This document shows, piece by piece, positions 29,785 to 36,320 of a stretch of DNA of 36,320 nt; the first letter of the stretch is position 1, and every line of letters begins with the position of its first letter. Below the pieces are notes generated by a model. That model saw only the letters and a program-made list of their open reading frames with translations, had not been told where the DNA came from and searched no databases. Location of the stretch: IMG/VR virus record IMGVR_UViG_3300037339_000440, positions 1-36,320 of that record, one strand, 5' to 3'. Source of the DNA: a virus. The position numbers and the translations under genes were made by a program.

Positions 29785-30846
29785 TTATTCACAAGCCCCA
29801 TTGATGCCTGATGGGGGTGTCCCATCAATGCATTCCAGCTGCTCGATGTCACCAATGCATCCACCATACCTCATCCACCCTGCTGTGGTGTCTGTGTATG
29901 AAAGGATGTCAAAGTCAGAAAATAAGGTCAAGTCCATTCTGTATCCAGCTTTCAATGTGGATTTTGGAAGGATGACCCAAATCCTGTTGTTATTGGTCAA
30001 CATCATGCTGGTGATTTGTCTGAATTTGAAGTCAATCTGCCTTTCACTTCCAGCATAGGCCTGCAGGGCCACACTTAGGGCCTGCCTAACGATTCCTCTC
30101 ATGTGCAGGGGTGTCAGGACAATGAATTCAGTGTTGTCTGCTGAAACACCATAGCCTTTATTCTGCACATTATTCAGGATGGTTTCAGCTGCTGTGTTCA
30201 GGGCACAAGCGATGGCCCGAGCATAGGCAGTGCAATCATCACAGGGGGTGGTCAAGCTGATGCAGGCTGATTTGAAATTGGCCACTGCTTCAATCAGGGC
30301 ATAAAAAACACTGGCCCTGAATTGATAGGCCTTGTTTCTAAACTGGATGGCATTGTCTTCAATCGTCCACCAGTCCTTATCTTCAAACAGCATCCGATGC
30401 CAGCCCAAAGCCCCTGCATAATAATCAAAGAAGCAGGAATGTCTATCACCAGACATTGCATAAACTTTGGCTTTTTCCCCCACCATAACCCTTCTGAAAG
30501 TCAGGCCGGATTGAACACCATAGACTGTAAACCCATCCCTGCCACTGCCTGAAAAATCCCTGACATCAAATATCTGCTCATAACCATTATCATAAGCAGG
30601 AAGGATGTGATATTTCTCGATGATAGGCAGCATGGAAGGTGGGAAATCAGCTGTGGTGGCAAAGGCCTGCATCTTCCTGATTTCTTCCCTGACCTTGGTG
30701 AAGGCCTGAATCCCAGCAAATTGGGCAGGCACAAACTGATCAGGAAGGGCACAGAAATATTGCAGGGCACCTGCAATCTGTTTCCTCTGTTCAGGGTCTT
30801 TGTAATTGAACTTTTCCCAGTTAAGGTTAAAGATTTTGCTTCTCAT
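29785..30846 (-). CDS. major capsid protein (HK97-fold, inferred)
   Basis: 353 aa. Follows the protease/scaffold and decoration genes, the standard place. Length is typical for HK97-fold capsids without a delta domain. Segments consistent with that fold: the N-arm (NLNWEKFNYKDPEQRKQIAG), FTKVREEIRKMQAFATTADF (spine helix region around 48-67), and the C-terminal ITSMMLTNNNRIWVILPKST with LTLFSDFDIL (P-domain). No signal that it is a different structural protein. AAGGAAAAA precedes the ATG. Gene followed by terminator. Confidence 0.8.
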   Translation of the reverse strand: MRSKIFNLNWEKFNYKDPEQRKQIAGALQYFCALPDQFVPAQFAGIQAFTKVREEIRKMQAFATTADFPPSMLPIIEKYHILPAYDNGYEQIFDVRDFSGSGRDGFTVYGVQSGLTFRRVMVGEKAKVYAMSGDRHSCFFDYYAGALGWHRMLFEDKDWWTIEDNAIQFRNKAYQFRASVFYALIEAVANFKSACISLTTPCDDCTAYARAIACALNTAAETILNNVQNKGYGVSADNTEFIVLTPLHMRGIVRQALSVALQAYAGSERQIDFKFRQITSMMLTNNNRIWVILPKSTLKAGYRMDLTLFSDFDILSYTDTTAGWMRYGGCIGDIEQLECIDGTPPSGINGACE

Positions 30847-30863
30847 GGTTTTTCCTTTAGGCC

Positions 30864-31292
30864 TTACAGGTTCAGGCTGGCCTTGTCGCCTTTTAGGTCA
30901 ATTTCAGCAGTAGCATCATCAGCTGCAGCAGGTTCAGTGAAAATCCCTATCCAGAAAAGCCCTGAAGCATAGACTGGGGTGACGCATTCCTCTTGAATCC
31001 CTGACCAGTAAACCCTATCCCCTGGTAGTGCAGCCTGCCCTGACCCTTGCTGCTTGCAGACAATGATTTTCTCTGCATGATAGATCAGGACACCTTCATC
31101 ACCTGCATCCAGGTGTTGATTTTCAATGGCTGCACATCCATTGGCATCCACGATGGGTTCACCAATGATGACCACGCCTGCAGTGTTTTGCACCATGAGC
31201 AGGTCACCAGTTTCTATCCCACCTGGGCTTGAAACAGTGAACCGGAAACTTCTCCAGTCACCCATTGGGGTGGCTGTTCTTAATGTTTGCAT
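30864..31292 (-). CDS. DUF2190-like capsid decoration protein
   Basis: 142 aa. ETGDLLMVQNTAGVVIIGEP (27-46), NQHLDAGDEGVLIYHAEKII and GDRVYWSGIQEECVTPVYAS then FWIGIFTEPAAADDATAEID follow the DUF2190 layout: V-x-x-G-D-x-V, a GV-x-x-v hairpin and VYWd, then iGia..a.dg...v.v.l. Such proteins decorate or cement the outer capsid. Located between scaffold and capsid genes. The Shine-Dalgarno is CAGGAG, one of few GAG-containing sites. Confidence 0.8.
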   Translation of the reverse strand: MQTLRTATPMGDWRSFRFTVSSPGGIETGDLLMVQNTAGVVIIGEPIVDANGCAAIENQHLDAGDEGVLIYHAEKIIVCKQQGSGQAALPGDRVYWSGIQEECVTPVYASGLFWIGIFTEPAAADDATAEIDLKGDKASLNL

Positions 31293-31352
31293 CTAGAATA
31301 CTCCTGTTTTGAATTTCTTCCACCCAAAAGGGGGATTTCTGGCAGAAGGCCC

Positions 31353-31946
31353 TTAGATTTGGGGAATGAAAGGATTTGTTTTTGGGTCTAGATATTTGTT
31401 TTCAGGTGGCACCTGACTATTCTGGTCTGCACCTGCCCCAGTGTTTCCAGTTTTGTCAGCTTCACCCTTATTCTCTTGACCCTGGCCTTGGCCCTGTTTC
31501 ACACCAAAGATTTCAGCTGTCTTTTTGTATTCATCAATTTCAGCATCCAGATGGGTGTTTAATTCAGCTTCCAGTTTGTCTGCTTCTTTGGGTTCAAATT
31601 TCCCTATCCTGGCATTGATGAATTTGACCTGGCTTTCATCCAGTTTCCTGTCTTTGGCCAGCTTGGTGACGATTTCAGGCACCTTGACCTTGGCAGCTTC
31701 CTTGGCAGTCTTTACATTGATGGCTTTCAGATCACTAATCTGCTTCTCATAGTCGGCTTTCATTTCATTCAGCTTCTTGTCTGTCCTGGTTCTATGTTCC
31801 CATTCTGCAGTCACTGCCCTGGATTTGTCATCCTTAAAAAATTCCTTCACCATAGGTTCTTCTGTGAGATTGTCCACACTGAATAAATCAGTGGGCTTGA
31901 TCTTGTTCACCTTGATGAATTCCCTAACTTCATCAACTGTTTCCAT
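31353..31946 (-). CDS. scaffold protein from an internal in-frame start
   Basis: In-frame start at Met195 of the protease gene: METVDEVREFIKVNKIKPTD. It is preceded by AAAGGAAG (31960-31954) at 7-base spacing, the normal ribosome site of this genome, although it lies inside a coding region. The 197-aa product is helical, acidic and Lys-rich with a coiled-coil middle (KADYEKQISDLKAINVKT) and a flexible Gly/Gln/Pro tail, as expected of a scaffold removed after assembly. Lambda (C/Nu3) uses the same arrangement. Confidence 0.7.
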   Translation of the reverse strand: METVDEVREFIKVNKIKPTDLFSVDNLTEEPMVKEFFKDDKSRAVTAEWEHRTRTDKKLNEMKADYEKQISDLKAINVKTAKEAAKVKVPEIVTKLAKDRKLDESQVKFINARIGKFEPKEADKLEAELNTHLDAEIDEYKKTAEIFGVKQGQGQGQENKGEADKTGNTGAGADQNSQVPPENKYLDPKTNPFIPQI

Positions 31947-32528
31947 TTTTCCACTTCCTTTGTTAAATTTGGAATGGTATTTCTCAAAACCTTGGACTTG
32001 GGCCAGCAATGTGGCACCAGGAAATCCAGGTCTGTTGACTGAAGAATTGCCCAAAGCAATGCCAGTGACTTCCGACACATCCACTTCATAAACATTCTTG
32101 GATGTTTCCATCAAATCCACATCGGCTTCAATGCTGGCCACATCCAATGGCAGATGTTTGTATTCAGGCCGGATATAAATAATGGCCAGGGCAGACAGCT
32201 TGCCTGCCACTGTCTTTAAAGCCTTGCCCACCAATTCACCAATGGGTGTCCGGCCTTCATGGCTATTATCCAGATTATGGTCATGGAAGATATTGATGCC
32301 CACCATCAGCTTTTCATACAGCTTGGTAATGGCTGATTTAAACCATTGGGAAATGATCTGGCCTTTGCCCAGGGCCTGGGGCCTGGCTTCACCTTCATGG
32401 CCTATGACATAGGCTCTGAAAATGGGGTTTTCATCCTGGGCCTTGATTCTGGCGTAGGCACTGGCAGGCACTAATTCCAAGACTTCAGATGCAGCCATGG
32501 AATGAAGCCTTGCAACTATTCTGGTCAT
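31353..32528 (-). CDS. prohead protease fused to scaffold
   Basis: 391 aa. The N-terminal ~190 residues look like a capsid maturation protease by position and pattern: GINIFHDHNLDNSHEGRTPI (77-96) with H82/H84, GKLSALAIIYIRPEY (109-123) with S112, ADVDL (135-139) and VTGIALGNSSVNRPGFPGA (154-172). I cannot name the catalytic triad with confidence. Residues 195-391 are the scaffold, which can also start independently (see 31353-31946). Overlap-free but only one base after the AT-hook-like gene. Confidence 0.65.
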   Translation of the reverse strand: MTRIVARLHSMAASEVLELVPASAYARIKAQDENPIFRAYVIGHEGEARPQALGKGQIISQWFKSAITKLYEKLMVGINIFHDHNLDNSHEGRTPIGELVGKALKTVAGKLSALAIIYIRPEYKHLPLDVASIEADVDLMETSKNVYEVDVSEVTGIALGNSSVNRPGFPGATLLAQVQGFEKYHSKFNKGSGKMETVDEVREFIKVNKIKPTDLFSVDNLTEEPMVKEFFKDDKSRAVTAEWEHRTRTDKKLNEMKADYEKQISDLKAINVKTAKEAAKVKVPEIVTKLAKDRKLDESQVKFINARIGKFEPKEADKLEAELNTHLDAEIDEYKKTAEIFGVKQGQGQGQENKGEADKTGNTGAGADQNSQVPPENKYLDPKTNPFIPQI

Positions 32529-32861
32529 TTAATCCTTCCTGGGGGGTCTTCCTGGTTTCTTCTTGGCTATCACCTGGGGCTGGGGTGGGCCTTGGGCTGC
32601 CCTTTCCTGCATGATCTTGGCTGTCTTTTCCCTTCTTTCTTTGTCTTCAGGATTTACCAACATGGATGTATTCAGAAAAACCTTTTTATCATAGGCTGGC
32701 CTGTTTGGCTGTTTGAATCCAGGCCTGGGCACAAATTCCTTATTCTTGACATCGCTGACATCGGGTGGTGTCCAATTCCCTTTGGCATCCCTGGGCTGGA
32801 CATCCTTTATTGCCTGCTCTTTGGTGGCTGGCTGATTATCCGTTTTGATTAATGGCATCAT
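32529..32861 (-). CDS. small basic protein with AT-hook-like end
   Basis: 110 aa, low in hydrophobic residues, rich in Pro, Lys, Gln and Asp. The end KKKPGRPPRKD is like an AT-hook (GRP core with flanking Lys/Arg), so DNA contact is possible; the rest looks disordered (KGNWTPPDVSDVKNKEF). The start overlaps the previous stop as ATGA and follows AAAGGGGG. Position between the portal-side genes and the protease suggests a head-assembly or packaged-DNA protein. Confidence 0.6.
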   Translation of the reverse strand: MMPLIKTDNQPATKEQAIKDVQPRDAKGNWTPPDVSDVKNKEFVPRPGFKQPNRPAYDKKVFLNTSMLVNPEDKERREKTAKIMQERAAQGPPQPQVIAKKKPGRPPRKD

Positions 32862-33226
32862 TCCCCCTTTATGGCTTTTTCTAATTCAGTTTTTTCCTCT
32901 GCTTCCTTGGCCTTGTAATAATCATCCGTCAGGCCGACATCTTCAGGCTGTGGAATTAAAGGATTATCCAATGGGTCAAAATAGCTGGCCTGGGCCTGGG
33001 CCTGGGCAGCTTCAAAAGAACCCCCAGCATCCTGGCAGTGTGATTTGGCCCTGGCTTCCGTCCAGTCTGCCTTGGGGTATCTGTAAGCCTGGGCAGTGGT
33101 GGTGTCCTTCCCCTTCAGCCTGCCGATAATTATGACCAAATCCTTTTGCTGGATTCTTCTGAAAGAATCTTCCTGAAAATCAGATGGGGGCCTGATTCTG
33201 CAGGCATGTTCATTAGGATATGGCAT
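32858..33226 (-). CDS. conserved head-region protein (NEHACRIRPP type)
   Basis: 122 aa from the ATG at 33226, 14 bases after the upstream stop and behind AGGGTGAG; a longer start at 33292 would overlap the membrane protein. PYPNEHACRIRPPSDFQEDS, then RRIQQKDLVIIIGRLKGKDT and AYRYPKADWTEARAKSHCQD make up a domain I recall from many phage and prophage proteins, alone or fused to protease domains. It binds an unknown partner; a role at the capsid or portal is inferred from position. Confidence 0.65.
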   Translation of the reverse strand: MPYPNEHACRIRPPSDFQEDSFRRIQQKDLVIIIGRLKGKDTTTAQAYRYPKADWTEARAKSHCQDAGGSFEAAQAQAQASYFDPLDNPLIPQPEDVGLTDDYYKAKEAEEKTELEKAIKGE

Positions 33227-33239
33227 GATTCTCACCCTA

Positions 33240-33632
33240 TTAATAATGCCCTTTATCATCCCTGTCAAGATATATTTTGGTGAACCTGACAAATTCTTCC
33301 ATAGTATGCTGCTGGCTTTCCATGGTTCTGGAAGTGATTTCTTGGATAGTCACCAGCTTGGTCATGCAGGTTTTTATTTCATCAGTGTTGTCTTCTACCC
33401 TTTTATTCCTATCTATGGCCAGCACTGCATGGGGATTATCTATACAGGCCATCTTTAGCTGTTTTGGATCACCCCCATTTTGTTTCCCCTTCCATTTCAG
33501 AAGGAAACCAAGGGCCAATTTCAGGAATAAATATCCTATGCCCCCACCCCCAATGAAGATAATCCACATAGTCTGTTTGTCCATGGTTTTTATCAGGCTG
33601 GTGAAGGCCTGGACTTCCTGTGGGCCTATCAT
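33240..33632 (-). CDS. one-pass membrane protein with coiled coil, after the portal
   Basis: 130 aa. Residues ~22-46 (MWIIFIGGGGIGYLFLKLAL plus GFLLK) form one membrane helix; the rest is soluble and helical (VEDNTDEIKTCMTKLVTIQE). Start shares a base with the portal stop (TAATG). A small one-span protein in a head block could be a holin-like or injection-related protein, or an assembly factor anchored in the membrane; none is proven. It is the best candidate here for a membrane-acting phage protein besides the tape measure. Confidence 0.55.
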   Translation of the reverse strand: MIGPQEVQAFTSLIKTMDKQTMWIIFIGGGGIGYLFLKLALGFLLKWKGKQNGGDPKQLKMACIDNPHAVLAIDRNKRVEDNTDEIKTCMTKLVTIQEITSRTMESQQHTMEEFVRFTKIYLDRDDKGHY

Positions 33633-35005
33633 TACAATCTTTCCTCTGCAGCTTCATTATCAATTGGGCTTTTGGGTGGCTTGGGTTCAATCAATTCTTT
33701 TTCCTTTGTTTCAGTCTGTCTTTTTAATTCCTGTTTTACATCCACACCAGGAATTTTGGATAATATCAATTCATCAGAAATCTTTCCGGCCAGGGACAAT
33801 GGCAGGAATACTTTTTCAATGGCAGCCCAGTTTTGGGCACTGACAAATGGGATTTCCAGCCCCACTGCTTCCGGCTTCAGGGCACTTGATTTTTGGGCGA
33901 TTCCCTTTTTTTCATTATAAAAGGCCATGGCTTTGGCCAGCAATTCCAAATAGGCCCCAGTCCAGATTTTCCTTTCCTTCAATGTGCTGGCATAGGCCAA
34001 ATCCATGAGATTGTCGGCTGTGGCCCTGTTTGAAAGCAGGTCAGGCAGGCCCAGGAAATGGACAGGCACACCAGTGGTGCCGCTGATCATCTTGGCCAGA
34101 TTTGTGATTTCACTGACCAGGGCATCCACCCCCTGCATGGACGGCTGGACATATTTGACTTCATCAGCAGTGGTAGTCAGGGCTTTCTTTATTTTCCAGT
34201 TTGATTCATCAATATCTGCAGCTGCTGCTTTGGCCTTTGCCTTATCACCCTTAAATATTTGTGTGAAGATGGGGGCTGCAAAAAGCCTGTTTATTTCCCT
34301 CAAATCCCTTAGAGCCTGGTCAAGGTCATCAATTTGGGAAAGACACTTCATAACCTTTGGGGCTGCAGTATTTGGCTTGTTTATCCTGCCCCCAAATTTC
34401 TTATAGACAAAGACAGGGGCTTCCAGCACTTCTTCTTTCTGTGTGTCCAATGGCGTCCACTTGGCCCTGATATAGTCCAAATAATCTTGGGGGTTTGTTT
34501 CAATGGTATATTTGGTGGACAACCAGCTGATATAACGGGCTGAAACCATCTTGGCCTTTTCATCCCAAAATAATTTCAGCAGAATCTTCCCTTCAATCTC
34601 TGCTTCCTTGGCAAATTCCTGGCCCACTTCTTCCATCAGATCGTTATAATCAAGAAAATCAATGGCAAACTTCATGGCATCTGATTCTTCCGGCTGGCCC
34701 TGGGGCACTGTCAGCTTTATGCCTTCAGACATAATAAAGGCTGCCCTGATATCTATGATGTTTCCGGTCTGGATAACACCCCAGTCGGCTGTGGCATTGT
34801 ATTTATTCTCGATTTCCAGAACAGCGGATTCATAGTTTTTATATTTATTGGAAATATATTTCCTGCTTTGTTCACTTAGGGAAAGAATATCCTTGGCCAT
34901 TTGGATATTGGCACCTTTGAGGATTTGGATTTCTTTTTGAAGTTTAGCCCCATTCATCAGCTGCTGCCTATTTCTATAAGCCTGCAGAATGTCTTTGATT
35001 GCCAT
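33632..35005 (-). CDS. portal protein
   Basis: 457 aa from the ATG at 35005 (five bases from GGAAGG; an adjacent ATG at 35008 is also possible, while the upstream ATG at 35026 precedes the ribosome site). Visible portal features: SEGIKLTVPQGQPEESDAMK near residues 92-111, KILLKLFWDEKAKMVSARYI, and ISGTTGVPVHFLGLPDLLSN followed by ADNLMDLAYASTLKERKIWT, which is typical of SPP1/HK97-like portals just before the tunnel helix. It lies downstream of terminase in the standard order. Confidence 0.9.
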   Translation of the reverse strand: MAIKDILQAYRNRQQLMNGAKLQKEIQILKGANIQMAKDILSLSEQSRKYISNKYKNYESAVLEIENKYNATADWGVIQTGNIIDIRAAFIMSEGIKLTVPQGQPEESDAMKFAIDFLDYNDLMEEVGQEFAKEAEIEGKILLKLFWDEKAKMVSARYISWLSTKYTIETNPQDYLDYIRAKWTPLDTQKEEVLEAPVFVYKKFGGRINKPNTAAPKVMKCLSQIDDLDQALRDLREINRLFAAPIFTQIFKGDKAKAKAAAADIDESNWKIKKALTTTADEVKYVQPSMQGVDALVSEITNLAKMISGTTGVPVHFLGLPDLLSNRATADNLMDLAYASTLKERKIWTGAYLELLAKAMAFYNEKKGIAQKSSALKPEAVGLEIPFVSAQNWAAIEKVFLPLSLAGKISDELILSKIPGVDVKQELKRQTETKEKELIEPKPPKSPIDNEAAEERL

Positions 35006-35046
35006 CATTGCCTTCCTTTCATACAATACAGCCCATTTTCATTTTG

Positions 35047-36312
35047 TCAATAGACTGGATTTTTTGACCATCCAATAAATACGTCACCAGCATTGGCTTC
35101 CAGGTAGCCTTTAACGCCATATCTTCCTGCATCAGGGCAGTGGTCTTGGAATTTCACAGGTTCATCCGTCACCAGGTTTGTCCTTTTGTCCACCTTCCAT
35201 TTATAGGCTGGCCATTCCTTATTGAAATTGGCATTGCCTGCCATGCTGTGATGTTTGAATCTTTTAACTGCATCAATGCCATCCAGAACCTTGTTATTTC
35301 CGGCTTGAATGTTAAAGCCTGCATCCTCAAATTCTTTTATCCTGTCAGGCTCTGCAGGGTCTGCATAAATGGTATATTTCTTTTTATCATAATCGGATAT
35401 TCTCTCATTGGCCAAATCTATCAGCTGGGGATTTGTCAGGTGGGTTTCATAAATCAATTCAGTCCAATAAATATCCTGGTCTTTGATGGCTGCCCTCACC
35501 ATGGCAGTGGGCCTGTTGAATCCGAAATCAAGGCCATAGACAATCCCATCCATTCCTGAATCAGATGGCCATGCAGATGGGAAGTCCAATGGCCCAAAGA
35601 TGGTTTCCCTGGCTACTGCCCAGTCACCCAGGCCATAGATAGTCCAATAGGCTTCATCGGTTTCCTTCAGGGCTTCTATTTCTTTGATGTATTCATCGGA
35701 TAGGAAAGGATTGTCCTTATAGGTGGACTTGATCACCTTGATGCCTTCAGCCAGCAGCTGCTTCTTAATCCAGCCTGTTTCATCAGATGGGTTCAGTGAC
35801 AGGAAAATCTGGTTTGGCTGCTTTGATGTAGTAGGGGCAGACATCCTTAATTTCAGAATCCTGAAATCATCATAAGTGAATTCATTGGCTTCTTCCATGT
35901 GGATATAATTGAATTCAGCAGACTTTATTTTTTCAGGGTCATCCAGGCCGGAAAAATACCACCTGTTTCCAAGGGCAGGATAAAAGAAATATGCCTCTGA
36001 TTTATTGTGGACGATTTTATTATAAAGCCCATGGGCCTGCAGCATTTCAATAGCCATTTTATAGGTAGTAATTCTTAGGGCAGGCATGGTCTTTCTTAGG
36101 GTCAAGAAGGTCTTGGCCCTTTCACTGAAAAACCTGACAATGAAAAGCTGGGTGATGGAATAGGACTTGGAAGACCTGGCCCCCCCGATGTTCGCTATTA
36201 CAGAATTTCTGGCTGCAGCATTCTGTTCAAAAACAGAAGTGGCCTGCCATTCAATTTCATGGGTTAGGTGCTTTGCCCTGCTTTCTATTTGCATCTTTGT
36301 TTGGGTGGCCAT
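35047..36312 (-). CDS. terminase large subunit
   Basis: 421 aa, the packaging motor. Walker A-like GGARSSKS at 43-50, Walker B NYIHMEEANEF at 135-145, coupling segment FLSLNPSDETG at 170-180. Nuclease part: GLDFGFNRPTA (D262), YADPAEPDRI (D318) and FQDHCPDAGRYG (D394), the RNase H-like trio. Length is typical of the Terminase_3/PBSX type. The start is only eight bases from the window end, so I cannot see a full ribosome site (AAGGG is visible), but the N-terminus looks complete. No small subunit lies in this window. Confidence 0.95.
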   Translation of the reverse strand: MATQTKMQIESRAKHLTHEIEWQATSVFEQNAAARNSVIANIGGARSSKSYSITQLFIVRFFSERAKTFLTLRKTMPALRITTYKMAIEMLQAHGLYNKIVHNKSEAYFFYPALGNRWYFSGLDDPEKIKSAEFNYIHMEEANEFTYDDFRILKLRMSAPTTSKQPNQIFLSLNPSDETGWIKKQLLAEGIKVIKSTYKDNPFLSDEYIKEIEALKETDEAYWTIYGLGDWAVARETIFGPLDFPSAWPSDSGMDGIVYGLDFGFNRPTAMVRAAIKDQDIYWTELIYETHLTNPQLIDLANERISDYDKKKYTIYADPAEPDRIKEFEDAGFNIQAGNNKVLDGIDAVKRFKHHSMAGNANFNKEWPAYKWKVDKRTNLVTDEPVKFQDHCPDAGRYGVKGYLEANAGDVFIGWSKNPVY

Positions 36313-36320
36313 CCCTTGTC

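Noticed and set aside
33277-33843. Plus-strand frame with hydrophobic stretches, holin-like at first sight
   Set aside because: Antisense to the membrane protein and portal end; hydrophobicity comes from the reverse complement of coding DNA.
1-36320. tRNA genes, rRNA, insertion sequences or integrase
   Set aside because: No cloverleaf with the usual TTCRANNC arm, no transposase or recombinase motif was found on reading both strands; small tRNAs could still be missed by eye.

Overview
This window is most of the genome of a tailed double-stranded DNA phage (or a prophage carrying the same genes). Every gene I can support lies on the minus strand, so transcription runs from the high-coordinate end to the low-coordinate end. 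A long tape measure gene, a frameshifted tail-chaperone pair, a tail terminator and a tail tube protein indicate a siphovirus-type long flexible tail. The terminase/portal/protease-scaffold/capsid order indicates an HK97-fold head. The host is bacterial: there is a lipoprotein signal peptide, Shine-Dalgarno sites and sigma70-type promoters. I cannot name the host. Base usage is very unusual: CpG is almost absent, and the trinucleotide pair GAG/CTC is excluded in all frames (none before position 2975).

Layout in order of transcription. 36312-29785 is the packaging and head block: large terminase, portal, a one-pass membrane protein, two small head-region proteins, a fused protease/scaffold gene with an internal in-frame scaffold start, a decoration protein and the major capsid protein, closed by an intrinsic terminator. 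29697-24140 is a tightly overlapping accessory block: a DUF115-like Rossmann protein, a zinc ribbon, a cupin, four glycosyltransferases (three GT-A type, one GT-B type) and two SAM methyltransferases. This looks like a glycan synthesis or decoration module placed between the capsid gene and the connector genes. 24136-21037 holds connectors, the minor head protein, tail terminator and tail tube. 21034-20433 is the tail chaperone pair joined by a classical A AAA AAC slippery site. 20431-11298 is tape measure, tail tip, hub and fibre-like proteins, several with carbohydrate-binding-like folds. 11280-9916 is a predicted surface lipoprotein with a TIM-barrel glycosidase look.

The low-coordinate part holds three shorter transcription units, each with its own TTGACA promoter. 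P1 (9750-9778) drives six or seven small genes and a DUF932 protein, ending at a strong terminator (6182-6212). P2 (6135-6162) drives an XRE-type regulator, a putative single-strand annealing protein, a Cas4/RecB-like nuclease and two or three small genes, ending at a terminator (2711-2796). P3 (2672-2699) drives an RHH protein, a DnaD-like replication protein, small conserved proteins and a RusA-type resolvase, and runs off the window. P1 and P2 share two short boxes that are probable operators for the XRE regulator.

Features that deserve a second look are the GAG/CTC and CpG exclusion, two paralogous intercistronic RNA elements with identical loops and compensatory stem changes (7756-7824 and 8658-8725), the glycan module, the glycosidase-like lipoprotein, the frameshift site with two competing hairpins, and a perfect 22-bp inverted repeat inside a small gene at the low end. 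I recognise no integrase, no clear endolysin or holin, no tRNA and no CRISPR array.
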